A stretch of DNA of 64,000 nucleotides from Rhodanobacteraceae bacterium (GTDB lineage Bacteria; Pseudomonadota; Gammaproteobacteria; Xanthomonadales; Rhodanobacteraceae). The notes under the pieces were generated by a model. The model saw nothing but the letters and a program-made list of their open reading frames with translations. It made no database searches and was not told where the DNA came from. The position numbers and the translations under genes are program-made. The stretch is from positions 175,529 through 239,528 of the forward strand of contig JAACZU010000004.1 of assembly GCA_009996615.1 (NCBI GenBank), given 5' to 3'. Of this stretch, positions 54,065-62,473 are shown piece after piece. Position 1 is the stretch's first letter, and each line of letters begins with the position of its first letter.

Positions 54065-54745
54065 ATGAACCGACGCCTGCTCGGCTGGACCGCGCTGGCC
54101 AGCGCCGTATTGATGCTGCTGGGCCTACTCGTACTCGATCACCCGCTCGCGCAATGGCTGCACGCCAGCGACCTGGAGCGCCTGCCGCTGTTCGCGGGCG
54201 GGCTCGGCGCGCTCGACGTGGTGGTCGGCATCGACGTCTGGTACTGGCTGGCCGGCTGGACCGTGTTCGCCGTCGGCTGCCTCGGCCTGGCCATGCAGCG
54301 GCGTGCGCGCTGGCCACGCGTGTTCCTCGCCGCCTGGGCCGTGCAGGTCGCGACGCTGGCGACGATGATCTTCGGCAAGGACACGTTCGGCCGCCTGCGC
54401 CCGCAGCAGGTGCTCGATGCCGGCGACTGGACGCAGCCGCTGTGGTTCGTCGGCGGCGGCTCGTTCCCGTCCGGGCACACCTCGTTCTACTTCGGCCTGC
54501 TGCTGCCACTCGCCGCGGCCTGCCCGATCCGCTGGCTGCGCGCGCTGCTGCTCGCGATCCCGGTCTACGTCGCGCTCGCGCGCATCGACCTGGCGCGGCA
54601 TTTCCTGTCCGACGTGGCCGCCGCCGCGCTGATCGCGGCGCTGTACGCGCTGCTGCTGGCGACGCTGGCGCGGCGCTGGCTGCCGGATCCCGCGCCGGCC
54701 GCGGCCATCGCGCCGCCTCCTGCGCGCGATTCCACGAACCGATGA
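54065..54745 (+). CDS. PAP2-family membrane phosphatase
   Basis: 226 residues from ATG 54065, with about six helices. The three PAP2 catalytic motifs are visible: KDTFGRLRP (K-x6-RP type), PSGHTSFYFG (PSGH), and RIDLARHFLSDVAA (SR-x5-H type with Ser replaced by the A-R-I-D context). It is a lipid phosphatase or undecaprenyl-pyrophosphate/phosphatidate phosphatase of the periplasmic face. Divergence from dgkA suggests linked lipid-phosphate turnover. Confidence 0.88.
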   Translation: MNRRLLGWTALASAVLMLLGLLVLDHPLAQWLHASDLERLPLFAGGLGALDVVVGIDVWYWLAGWTVFAVGCLGLAMQRRARWPRVFLAAWAVQVATLATMIFGKDTFGRLRPQQVLDAGDWTQPLWFVGGGSFPSGHTSFYFGLLLPLAAACPIRWLRALLLAIPVYVALARIDLARHFLSDVAAAALIAALYALLLATLARRWLPDPAPAAAIAPPPARDSTNR

Positions 54746-54844
54746 CCGTAGGGTGGGCCACGCGCCTTCCATGTGCGTTCGCACACGCACCACGTTCCGG
54801 CTTGCGCTAACCTCGTCCGGTTTTCCTTCCCGCCGGACCCCGCA

Positions 54845-56374
54845 ATGAACGCCCCCAGCCCACGCCGCGCCAGCCAGACCCGCTCGTTCTCGACGATCTT
54901 CCTGATCGAGTTGTGGGAGCGCTTCGGCTACTACGGCATGGCCGCGCTGCTGGTGCTGTTCATGGTGCAGAAGGTCGGCTTCGCCGATGCGCAGGCGAAC
55001 CTGGTCTGGGGCGCGTTCACCGCGCTGGTCTACGCGGCGCCGGCGATCGGCGGCTGGATCGGCGACAACGTGCTCGGCACGCGCCGCACGATGCCGATCG
55101 GCGCGGCGATCCTGGCGCTCGGCTACCTGCTGCTGGCGGTGCCGAGCGACAACCTGTACTTCCTGTATGTCTCGATGGGCGTCATCGTGGTCGGCAACGG
55201 CCTGTTCAAGGCGAACGCCGCGAACATGGTGCGCCGCATCTACGAGGGCGACGACGCCAAGATCGACAGCGCGTTCACGCTGTACTACATGGCGGTCAAC
55301 GTCGGCTCGACCGCGTCGATGCTGCTGACGCCGTGGATCAAGGACCAGTGGGGCTGGCACGCCGCGTTCGCGGTCTGCTGCGCCGGCATGGTCCTCGGCC
55401 TGGTCAACTACGTGCTGATGGTGCGCACGCTCATCGGCATCGGCTCGGCACCGGACGAGCAGCCGGTGCGTTGGGGCCGCCTGGCCGCCGTGCTCGGCGT
55501 CGGCTTCGCGCTGGTGTTCGCGGTCGCGTTCGTGATCCAGCACCGCGAGATCGCGGTCGCCTGCGTCTACCTCGCCGGCCTGGCGATCCTGGGCATTTTC
55601 GGCTGGATGATCGCGACCGGCGCGCGCAGCGAGCGCGCCGGCCTGATCGCGGCGCTGATCCTGGTCGCCGAAATCCTGCTGTTCTTCATCTTCTACCAGC
55701 AGATGTCGACCTCGCTGACGTTGTTCGCGCTGCGCAACGTCGACTGGAACCAGACCCTGTTCGGCCTGCAGCTGTTCACGTGGTCGCCGGCGCAGTACCA
55801 GGCGCTGAACCCGATCTGGATCATGCTGCTGTCGCCCGTGCTGGCGTGGACTTACACGCACCTGGGCAAGACCGGCCGCGACCTGCCGATCGCGGCCAAG
55901 TTCGCGCTCGGATTCGTCGTCGTCGCGGTCGGCTTCTTCATCTTCGGCATCAGCGGCGCGACCGCGGTCGACGGCAAGGTGTCGTCGTGGTTCATGATCT
56001 GGGGCTACGGCTTCTACTCGCTCGGCGAGCTGCTGGTCAGCGGCCTCGGCCTGGCGATGATCGCGCGCTACGTGCCGGTGCGCATGGGCGGCTTCATGAT
56101 GGGCGCGTACTTCGTCGCCACCGGCATCTCGCAGTACCTGGGCAGCGTGGTCGCCAACTACGCGTCGATCCCCGAGAACATCGCCGACCCGATGGAGAGC
56201 CTGGCGATCTACACCCGGCTGTTCAACAACCTCGGCCTGCTCGCGGTCGCCGGCACCGTGCTCGCGATCGTGCTGCTGCCGCTGATGAAGAAGCTGTCGG
56301 CCGCGCACGGCGCGCAGGAGAAGATCGCGCGGTCCGGCGCCGCCGGCCTGCGCACAGTCAGCAGCGAGGAGTAG
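54845..56374 (+). CDS. POT/PTR-family proton-dependent oligopeptide transporter
   Basis: 509 residues with about 14 helices. The POT signature ELWERFGYYGMAALLVLFM (E-x-x-E-R-F-x-Y-Y-G) is at residues 22-40; the second family motif region is GGWIGDNVLGTRRTMPIG and the FYQQMSTSLTLFALRNVDW segment matches Dtp-type transporters. It imports di- and tripeptides with protons. It is flanked by a PAP2 gene and a two-component system; no functional link is visible. Confidence 0.93.
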   Translation: MNAPSPRRASQTRSFSTIFLIELWERFGYYGMAALLVLFMVQKVGFADAQANLVWGAFTALVYAAPAIGGWIGDNVLGTRRTMPIGAAILALGYLLLAVPSDNLYFLYVSMGVIVVGNGLFKANAANMVRRIYEGDDAKIDSAFTLYYMAVNVGSTASMLLTPWIKDQWGWHAAFAVCCAGMVLGLVNYVLMVRTLIGIGSAPDEQPVRWGRLAAVLGVGFALVFAVAFVIQHREIAVACVYLAGLAILGIFGWMIATGARSERAGLIAALILVAEILLFFIFYQQMSTSLTLFALRNVDWNQTLFGLQLFTWSPAQYQALNPIWIMLLSPVLAWTYTHLGKTGRDLPIAAKFALGFVVVAVGFFIFGISGATAVDGKVSSWFMIWGYGFYSLGELLVSGLGLAMIARYVPVRMGGFMMGAYFVATGISQYLGSVVANYASIPENIADPMESLAIYTRLFNNLGLLAVAGTVLAIVLLPLMKKLSAAHGAQEKIARSGAAGLRTVSSEE

Positions 56375-56566
56375 CGCGGCCGCGGCGATGCGGCTCGCAC
56401 GAGGGGCGCCTGCAGGTACGATGGCGAAGCCGCGAGGCGCCGCCGCCGTCCCGCTGGTTGGCTCTCCGCCGCAGGCCGCGGCGGTCGCTTCGTAAAGCGT
56501 TGCAAAGCCGCGCAAGCGGCTGAAAAGCCGCGCCCGTCCGCAGCCGGCCGGCGCTATGCTGGCCGC

Positions 56567-57268
56567 ATGAGCCGCAACCGTATCCTGCTCGCCGACGACG
56601 ACGTCGAACTCGCGCAATTGCTGCGCGACTTCCTCGCGCGCGAGGGCTTCGAGGTCACGCTCGCGCACAGCGCCGACGAAGCGCTGGCCGCCGCGCGCGC
56701 CGACACGTTCGATGCGCTCGTGCTGGACGTGATGATGCCGGGCCGCTCCGGCCTCGACGCGCTGCGCGAGCTGCGCCGCGAATCGGCCGTGCCGGTGCTG
56801 ATGCTGACCGCGCTCGGCGAGGACATCGACCGCATCCTCGGCCTCGAGCTCGGCGCCGACGACTACATCCCCAAACCATGCAACCCGCGCGAGCTCGCCG
56901 CGCGGCTGCGCGCCGTGCTGCGCCGCGCGCGCGGCGAGGGCGCCGAGGTGCTGACCGACCTGCGCAACGGCCCGATCTGCCTGCGCGCCGCTTCGCGCAG
57001 CGTCAGCGTCGACGGCCGCGCGATCGCGCTGACCGCGACCGAGTTCGACCTGCTCGTGCTGCTGCTGCGCGAGGCCGGCCGCGTGGTCAGCAAGGAGCGC
57101 ATCTCGCAGAGCGTGCTCGGTCGCGCGCTCGGCCCGTTCGACCGCTCGATCGACGTGCACGTGTCGAACCTGCGCCGCAAGCTCGGCGACGCCCCCGACG
57201 GCAGCTCGCCGATCACCACGATCCACCGCAGCGGCTACCTGATGCGCAAGCTGGGGGATGAGGCGTGA
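56567..57268 (+). CDS. OmpR-family response regulator, CpxR-like
   Basis: 233 residues. Receiver domain with acidic pair DDD (10-12), phospho-acceptor Asp54 (LVLDVMMPG), and Lys in DYIPKPCNPREL. The C-terminal winged helix (about 135-230) contains LTATEFDLLVLLLREAGRVVSKERIS and DVHVSNLRRKLGD...TIHRSGYLM. The KPCNPREL linker and sequence layout match CpxR. Overlaps the kinase frame by 11 bp at 57258, so the pair is co-expressed. Gap 56375-56566 has no recognised feature. Confidence 0.92.
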   Translation: MSRNRILLADDDVELAQLLRDFLAREGFEVTLAHSADEALAAARADTFDALVLDVMMPGRSGLDALRELRRESAVPVLMLTALGEDIDRILGLELGADDYIPKPCNPRELAARLRAVLRRARGEGAEVLTDLRNGPICLRAASRSVSVDGRAIALTATEFDLLVLLLREAGRVVSKERISQSVLGRALGPFDRSIDVHVSNLRRKLGDAPDGSSPITTIHRSGYLMRKLGDEA

Positions 57269-57299
57269 GCATGTCGCCGCGCGCCGGCAGGGGCCGGCC

Positions 57300-58715
57300 A
57301 TGATGCAGCGCCTGTTCTGGCGCCTGTTCGCGGCGTTCTGGGTCGCCACCGTGTTCATGCTGGTCGCGTTCGCGTGGGTCAGCACCAGCATGTTCGAGAC
57401 CGACAAGATTCCCGGCCTGGACATCACGCGCCTGCAGGCCGCGATGGACGACCTGCTCGCGCGCACCGCGCGCGAGCTGCGCCGCGAGGGCGAGGACGCC
57501 ACGCGGCAGTGGCTGCGCTCGGCGGAGGGCTTCGGCCCGACCACGGTGTACGTGTTCGATGCCGACGCCGGCGAGCTGCTCGGCCGTCCGGTCAGCGACA
57601 ACGTGCGCGAGGCCGCGCTCGCCACGCTGGCCGACGCCAAGGCCGGCATCGAGGCGGCCGGCGCGGCGCACGGCACCGAACGGCTGCGCGCGCGCGCGAT
57701 CCGCACGCGCGACGGCCGCCTGTACGCGGCGGTCGCCGCGCGCGAGGGCGCCTTCCTGACGCGCCTGGTCTCGCGCCGGCCGCGCGCGTTCTGGCTCAAC
57801 ATCGGTATCGCGATGGCCGTCAGCGCGGCGTTCGCGCTGCTGCTGGCCGGCTACGTCACCGCGCCGCTGACGCGCATCCGCGCCAGCACGCGCCGCTTCG
57901 CCGAGGGCGACTTCGACGCGCGCGTCGGCCGCCTGCGTTTCGGCCGCAGCGCCGAGGTGACCGCGCTCGCGAGCGAATTCGACGGCATGGCCGAGCGCAT
58001 CAAGGCGCTGGTCGACAGTCATCGCCGACTGGTGCGCGACGTTTCGCACGAACTGCGTTCGCCGCTGGCGCGCCTGCGCGTGGCGGTCGAGCTCGCACGC
58101 GACGGCGACGCGCGCCAGGTCAACGCCTCGCTCGACCGCATCGAATGCGAGGCCGACCGCCTCGAGGCGATGCTGGCCCAGTCGCTGCAGCTCTCGCGGC
58201 TGGAGACCGCCACCGACGCGCCGCGCGACGACATCGCGCTCGACGGCCTGCTCGAGGACGTCATCACCAATGCCGACTACGAGGGAGCGCCGCGCGGGCG
58301 CAAGGTCGTGCTGGCCGAATGTGAGCGGCTGCACCTGCGCGGCTCGTACTCGGCGCTGCACAGCGCGTTCGAGAACGTGATCCGCAATGCGCTCGCCTAC
58401 ACCGCCGACGGCAGCACGGTCAGCGTGCGCCTCGGCCACGATCCCGGCCACGCCGAACGCGCCCTGATCACCGTGCGCGACCACGGCCCGGGCGTGCCGG
58501 AGGCCGAACTCGAGCGCATCTTCGAGCCGTTCTACCGCACCGACAGCGCGCGCACGCGCTCCAGCGGCGGCACCGGCCTGGGCCTGGCGATCGCACGCCG
58601 CGCGATCGAGCGCCACGGCGGCAGCATCAGCGCACGCAACCTCGACCGCGGCCTGGAGGTCGCGATCCGCCTGCCGCTGCCCGGCGCCGTCCGTGGCGGC
58701 AACCGCTCCCCCTGA
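57300..58715 (+). CDS. Sensor histidine kinase, CpxA-like
   Basis: 471 residues from ATG 57300 (ATG 57258 and 57303 possible). One N-terminal helix (LFAAFWVATVFMLVAFAWV), a periplasmic sensor of about 130 residues, and a second helix (LNIGIAMAVSAAFALLLAGYV). HAMP follows, then the H-box RDVSHELRSPLARLR (His250) and the ATPase boxes NVIRNALAYT, DHGPGVPEAEL, GGTGLGLAIARRA. It should phosphorylate the adjacent CpxR-like regulator in response to envelope stress (role inferred from family). Confidence 0.92.
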   Translation: MMQRLFWRLFAAFWVATVFMLVAFAWVSTSMFETDKIPGLDITRLQAAMDDLLARTARELRREGEDATRQWLRSAEGFGPTTVYVFDADAGELLGRPVSDNVREAALATLADAKAGIEAAGAAHGTERLRARAIRTRDGRLYAAVAAREGAFLTRLVSRRPRAFWLNIGIAMAVSAAFALLLAGYVTAPLTRIRASTRRFAEGDFDARVGRLRFGRSAEVTALASEFDGMAERIKALVDSHRRLVRDVSHELRSPLARLRVAVELARDGDARQVNASLDRIECEADRLEAMLAQSLQLSRLETATDAPRDDIALDGLLEDVITNADYEGAPRGRKVVLAECERLHLRGSYSALHSAFENVIRNALAYTADGSTVSVRLGHDPGHAERALITVRDHGPGVPEAELERIFEPFYRTDSARTRSSGGTGLGLAIARRAIERHGGSISARNLDRGLEVAIRLPLPGAVRGGNRSP

Positions 58716-58730
58716 ACCTGCAACCGGAAC

Positions 58731-60065
58731 ATGCCGATGCCGACGACGAACGCCACGCTTGCGACCCGCCGCGGCTACGCCGACCGCGCCCGACGACTGG
58801 CCGAGACGCTCGCCTGGCTGCGACTGTGCGCGGTGGGCGGACAGACGCTGACCGTCGCGGTCGTCGCCGGCGTGCTCGGCATCGCGATCCCGCTCGGCCC
58901 GCTCATGCTCGGCATCGGCGCGCTGGCCGCCTTCGCGCTGTTCGCGTTCTGGCGCCTGCGCCAGCCGTCGCCGGTGGCGCCGATCGAGGCGTTCGACCAC
59001 ATCGCGGTCGACATCGTCGTGCTGGGCTGGCTGCTGTACTGGACCGGCGGCGTGAACAATCCGTTCGTGCCGCTGCTGGTGATGCCGATCGCGCTGGCAG
59101 CGGCGGCCCTGCCGCTCGGCTACGTCGTCGCGGTCGCATTGCTCGCCAGCACCGCCTACCTGCTGCTGATCGCCTGGCACGTGGACCTGCCGCCGCTGCT
59201 CGACGGCCCCGGTGGCTTCAACCTGCACGTCGCCGGCTCGGCCATCAACTTCGCGGTGATCGCGATCGTGCTCGGCTTCTTCATCGCGCGCCTCGCGCGG
59301 CGGCTGCGCGACCGCGAGCTGGAAGTGCAGCGTGAGCGCGAACGCGCGCTGCGCGACGAGGGCATCCTCGCCATCGCGACGCAGGCCGCCGGCACCGCGC
59401 ACGAACTCAACACGCCGTTGTCGACGATCCGCACGCTGCTGGCCGAGCTGCAGCGCGAGCATGCCGGCGACGGCGCGCTCGCCGCCGACCTCGCCCTGCT
59501 GGCCGGGCAGGCCGAACGCTGCCGCGACATCCTGCGCGAGCTGGTCGCGGTCGGCACGCGCCAGCTCGCGGGCACGCCGCAACGGCTGGCGCTGGGCGTG
59601 TTCGTGCAGGACTGCGAGAACCAGTTCCGCCTGCTGCGCCCGGAGGTCGAACTGCGCGTGGCGCTCGATGGCGAGGCACGCGCACGCATGATCGAGGTCG
59701 AGCCGAGCCTGCGCCACGCACTGATCAACCTGCTCAGCAACGCAGCCGACGCCTCGCTCACGGCCGGCCGCAACGAGATCGACCTGACCGTGGCCGCGGG
59801 CGCCGATCACGTCGAGTTCGGCATCCGCGACCACGGCAGCGGCATCGCCCCGGGCGCCGGCGTCGCGTTCCAGACCAGCAAGGCCGACGGCCTCGGCCTT
59901 GGCCTCGCGCTCGCGCACGCGACCACCGAACGCCTCGGCGGCACGCTGACCGCGCGCAAGCTCGACGAGGGCGGCCTGCTGCAGCGATTGCGCGTGCCGC
60001 TCGCCTCGACGGACAATCGCGGCCATGAACAACCCGTCTCTACATCGCGTCGTCCTGATCGATGA
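58731..60065 (+). CDS. Redox-sensing histidine kinase, RegB/PrrB-like
   Basis: 444 residues. Six membrane helices; between the third and fourth the quinone-associated motif GGVNNPF occurs at 106-112, as in RegB. The H-box is GTAHELNTPLSTIRTL (His224), and Cys264 in QAERCRDILRE matches the redox-active cysteine of the RegB family. ATPase box: NLLSNAADAS, DHGSGI, GLGLALAHATTERLGG. It overlaps the response-regulator gene by 41 bp. It is expected to sense ubiquinone-pool or thiol redox state and control energy metabolism genes. Confidence 0.9.
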   Translation: MPMPTTNATLATRRGYADRARRLAETLAWLRLCAVGGQTLTVAVVAGVLGIAIPLGPLMLGIGALAAFALFAFWRLRQPSPVAPIEAFDHIAVDIVVLGWLLYWTGGVNNPFVPLLVMPIALAAAALPLGYVVAVALLASTAYLLLIAWHVDLPPLLDGPGGFNLHVAGSAINFAVIAIVLGFFIARLARRLRDRELEVQRERERALRDEGILAIATQAAGTAHELNTPLSTIRTLLAELQREHAGDGALAADLALLAGQAERCRDILRELVAVGTRQLAGTPQRLALGVFVQDCENQFRLLRPEVELRVALDGEARARMIEVEPSLRHALINLLSNAADASLTAGRNEIDLTVAAGADHVEFGIRDHGSGIAPGAGVAFQTSKADGLGLGLALAHATTERLGGTLTARKLDEGGLLQRLRVPLASTDNRGHEQPVSTSRRPDR

Positions 60066-60588
60066 CGACACCGTCTTCAGCAGCGTCCTCGCGCGCGCGC
60101 TGGGCGCCCGCGGTTTCACGGTGGAGACCGCCGCCGACGGCGCCCGCGCGGTGTCGCTCGTGCGCGAGCACGCGCCCGACTATGCCGTGCTCGACCTCAA
60201 GCTCGGCGCCGAGAGCGGCCTGGCGCTGATCCCGGAGCTGCTCGCCGCGCGCCCCAGCCTGCGCATCCTGCTGCTGACCGGCTATGCCTCGATCGCGACC
60301 GCGGTCGAGGCGATCAAACGCGGCGCGCACGACTACCTGGCCAAGCCGGTCGACGCCGACCAGGTCGTCGCCGCGCTGCTCGGCGAGGGCGGCGGCGAGG
60401 ACGACGAGGCGCCGCTCGAGGTGCACACGCCGCCGCTCAAGCGCCTGGAGTGGGAGCACATCCAGCGCGTGCTGGCCGAATGCGACAACAACATCTCCGA
60501 GGCCGCGCGCCGGCTTGGCCTGCACCGCCGCACGCTGCAGCGCAAGCTGGCCAAGCGGCCGGTGCGCGAGAGCGGCGGCGGGAGCTGA
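60025..60588 (+). CDS. Response regulator RegA/PrrA/ActR-like
   Basis: 187 residues. Receiver with LIDDD (11-15) and Asp57 (VLDLKLG); TGYASIATAVEAIKRGAHDYLAKPVDADQV is the family's conserved receiver end. The C-terminal Fis-type HTH, LEWEHIQRVLAECDNNISEAARRLGLHRRTLQRKLAK, is the RegA signature. The 41-bp overlap with regB implies strict co-translation. It likely regulates respiratory genes in response to redox state. Confidence 0.93.
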   Translation: MNNPSLHRVVLIDDDTVFSSVLARALGARGFTVETAADGARAVSLVREHAPDYAVLDLKLGAESGLALIPELLAARPSLRILLLTGYASIATAVEAIKRGAHDYLAKPVDADQVVAALLGEGGGEDDEAPLEVHTPPLKRLEWEHIQRVLAECDNNISEAARRLGLHRRTLQRKLAKRPVRESGGGS

Positions 60589-60611
60589 AGCCGGCGGCCG
60601 CGAGCTTGTCG

Positions 60612-60672
60612 GAGGATGGGACGCAGCCGCGCAGCGGCGAGTCCCACCGACCACCCGTGAGGCGGGACGCGC
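60612..60672. repeat. TGGGACGC repeat hairpins after the RegA gene
   Basis: TGGGAC (60617-60622) and GTCCCA (60641-60646) bracket a CGCAGCCGCGCAGCGGCG stem, and GGCGGGACGCGCC follows. It lies between convergent transcription units (RegA gene and DUF3037 gene) and may terminate both. Nothing else is seen in 60589-60711. Confidence 0.6.
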
Positions 60673-60711
60673 CGATGACGCCGCGCCGCCGAGCTGGATC
60701 GTCCGGGCGGA

Positions 60712-61107
60712 TCAGCCGGCGGTCGGCCGCGGCAGCCGCACCATCGTGTCGAGGAGACGCTCGAGCATCGCCGCATGGTCCGTGCAGCGGCCGCTGTGCA
60801 CCGGCGAGGTCTGGATCATCGTGCTGCGCGTGGCGGTCAGCCAGTGGAAGCGTTCGCGCGCGGCCAGGCGGCCGATCGGGCCGGCCTCGGCACCGCCGGC
60901 GGCGATCGCGCAGAACGCGCGCAGGTGGCCGCGCACCGCCTCGAGGTCGACGCCCGGATCGAGCGCACGCAGGCGCGCCTCGTCGAGTTCGACGCGCGCC
61001 TGGAGAAAGCCGCCAGCCTTGCACGACAGCACCACGCCGGCGTTGACGAACTCGCCGCGCTCGACCCGCGGCACGACGCGGATCAGCGCGTAGTCATACG
61101 CGTGCAC
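60712..61107 (-). CDS. DUF3037 protein
   Basis: 131 residues from GTG 61107 (read MHAYDYALIRVVPRVERGEFVNAGVVLSC), the typical DUF3037 N-terminus; the rest includes ARVELDEARLRALDPGVDLEAVRGHLRAFCAI and a C-terminal TSPVHSGRC. Family members are repeatedly encoded next to a HipA-like kinase gene, as here, but their activity is unknown. The start lies 14 bp inside the kinase gene's end, indicating translational coupling. Last gene of the parD-parE-HipA_2-DUF3037 unit. Confidence 0.85.
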   Translation of the reverse strand: MHAYDYALIRVVPRVERGEFVNAGVVLSCKAGGFLQARVELDEARLRALDPGVDLEAVRGHLRAFCAIAAGGAEAGPIGRLAARERFHWLTATRSTMIQTSPVHSGRCTDHAAMLERLLDTMVRLPRPTAG

Positions 61108-61861
61108 GGATCGCCTCCTCGACGAACGCATGCGGCGCCTCGATGCGTCGCCACAGATATTGCACGTAGGCGTCGCGATGCGCGGCTGCGTCGGCGAACG
61201 GCGTATCGCCGCACAGCCATGTGTCCGGCACCAGCGCCACGACGCGCTCGATCAGCGCGCGCGTGACCAGTGCGCCGAGGCGCCCGTCGGCCTCGCGCAG
61301 CGCGCTGGCGAACGGCAGCAGCACGTGGTCCTTGATGCGCGCGAACGGCTGCACCGCGCGCTCGAGGAAACGGTCCCAGTCGTGGTGGAAATACAGCGCC
61401 GCGCCGTGGTCGATCAGCCACAGCTGGCGGTGCCAGACCAGCAGGTTCGTGTTGCGCGCGGTACGGTCGACGTTGCTGACGAACGCGTCGAACCAGACGA
61501 TCGCCGAGGCGAGTTCGGCCTCCGGCTGCTCGACGACCGGATCGAACGTGACCGAACCGGGCAGGTAGTCGAGCGCGAGGTTGAGCCCGGCGCTGGCGCG
61601 GATCAGGTGCTGGATCTCCGGGTCCGGCTCGGTGCGCGCGAGATCGCCGTCGAGCTCGACGAACACGATCTCCGGCACCGGCAGGCCGAGCGCGCGCGCC
61701 AGCTCGCCGGCGACCAGTTCCGCGATCAGTGCCTTCGGCCCCTGCCCCGCGCCGCGGAACTTCAGCACGTACAGGCCGTCGTCATCGGCCTCGACGATCG
61801 CCGGCAGCGAACCGCCTTCGCGCAGCGGCGTGACGTAGCGGGTCGCGGCGACGGTTCTCAC
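61094..61861 (-). CDS. HipA-like kinase-fold protein (HipA_2 family)
   Basis: 255 residues from GTG 61861, overlapping the parE stop by 4 bp. Kinase-like landmarks: Lys34 (YVLKFRG), helix with Glu (ALIAELVAGELARALGLPVPE), catalytic-loop-like FDAFVSNVDRTARNTNLL (Asp125, Asp132, Arg133, Asn137), and the metal motif IDHGAALYF (Asp151). It is shorter than canonical HipA toxin (about 440 residues) and lacks the N-terminal HipB-contact subdomain. A phosphotransferase acting on a protein or nucleotide target is likely; target unknown. It sits between parDE and DUF3037 genes with overlaps on both sides. Confidence 0.82.
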   Translation of the reverse strand: MRTVAATRYVTPLREGGSLPAIVEADDDGLYVLKFRGAGQGPKALIAELVAGELARALGLPVPEIVFVELDGDLARTEPDPEIQHLIRASAGLNLALDYLPGSVTFDPVVEQPEAELASAIVWFDAFVSNVDRTARNTNLLVWHRQLWLIDHGAALYFHHDWDRFLERAVQPFARIKDHVLLPFASALREADGRLGALVTRALIERVVALVPDTWLCGDTPFADAAAHRDAYVQYLWRRIEAPHAFVEEAIRARV

Positions 61862-62157
61862 TCGGGAGTGCCTCCGAACTGGGCCGACAGGTCGCGTGCG
61901 CCGTGCAGGATGCGCACGATCAGGAGATGGCCGGCGTCTTCACGGAAGAAGATCACGTAGCGTCCATGCAGGGACGCGCGGATGCCGGCGCCGAGCTCCG
62001 GTCGCGCCGGCCACGCCAACGGCGCGGCTGCGATCGTCCGGCCATGCACGCGCAGTTCGGCAATGAACGTCGCCGCACGTTGCGGATTGTCCTCGGCAAT
62101 GTAATCGGCGATCTCTTCCAGATCGCGCTCGGCCAGCGCGGAAAAGACGATGCGCAT
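61858..62157 (-). CDS. parE: ParE/RelE-family toxin
   Basis: 99 residues. MRIVFSALAERDLEEIADYIAEDNPQRAATFIAEL and the C-terminal half RPELGAGIRASLHGRYVIFFREDAGHLLIVRILHGARDLSA are characteristic of ParE (RelE superfamily). Known ParE toxins poison DNA gyrase; here that activity is inferred. The ATG shares a base with the parD stop, and its stop overlaps the HipA_2 start. Confidence 0.9.
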   Translation of the reverse strand: MRIVFSALAERDLEEIADYIAEDNPQRAATFIAELRVHGRTIAAAPLAWPARPELGAGIRASLHGRYVIFFREDAGHLLIVRILHGARDLSAQFGGTPE

Positions 62158-62417
62158 CAGGTGCGCACCGACCTCGCCCGGTACTTCGCCTCCAGCCGGT
62201 CGAACACGGCGTCGGCGTCATGCCCGACGCCGCTGTCGATGCCGGCCTTGAGTGCGGCGCGCAGCGCCTTGAGTTCGAGCGCCTTCTCGCGCTCGGCGTC
62301 CTCGAGCAGGCGCAGCCCCGCGCGGACGACCTCGCTGGCGTTGTTGTAGCGGCCTTCCGCGAGCTGGCGCTTCACGAAAGCCTCGAAATGCTCGCCCAGA
62401 GCGACACTGGTCGGCAT
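62157..62417 (-). CDS. parD: ParD-family antitoxin
   Basis: 86 residues from ATG 62417 (MPTSVALGEHFEAFVKRQLAEGRYNNASEVVRAGLRLLEDAE), an N-terminal ribbon-helix-helix with the VRAGLRLLE dimer helix, followed by a flexible C-terminal toxin-binding tail. The ribosome-binding GGAGG (minus strand, 62423-62427) is part of a perfect palindrome that is its likely operator. Start site choice rests on that ribosome-binding site; the longer frame to 62429 would begin inside the palindrome. Confidence 0.9.
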   Translation of the reverse strand: MPTSVALGEHFEAFVKRQLAEGRYNNASEVVRAGLRLLEDAEREKALELKALRAALKAGIDSGVGHDADAVFDRLEAKYRARSVRT

Positions 62418-62422
62418 GGCCG

Positions 62423-62447
62423 CCTCCAACTAACTGTTAGTTGGAGG
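62423..62447 (-). promoter_or_regulatory. Perfect palindromic operator overlapping the parD ribosome-binding site
   Basis: An 11-bp arm CCTCCAACTAA (62423-62433) and its exact complement TTAGTTGGAGG (62437-62447) flank CTG. It begins 6 nt upstream of the parD ATG. On the minus strand the arm nearest parD contains the GGAGG Shine-Dalgarno, so the palindrome could act both as a ParD-binding operator and, if transcribed, as a hairpin hiding the ribosome-binding site. The remaining 26 bp to the iaaA stop contain no feature. Confidence 0.75.
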
Positions 62448-62473
62448 GCATTGTGCGCCGACGGGACGCCCTG

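Noticed and set aside
57213-60119. 968-codon minus-strand frame opposite the two-component genes
   Set aside because: Shadow frame; both kinase and both regulator genes on the plus strand carry all family motifs.
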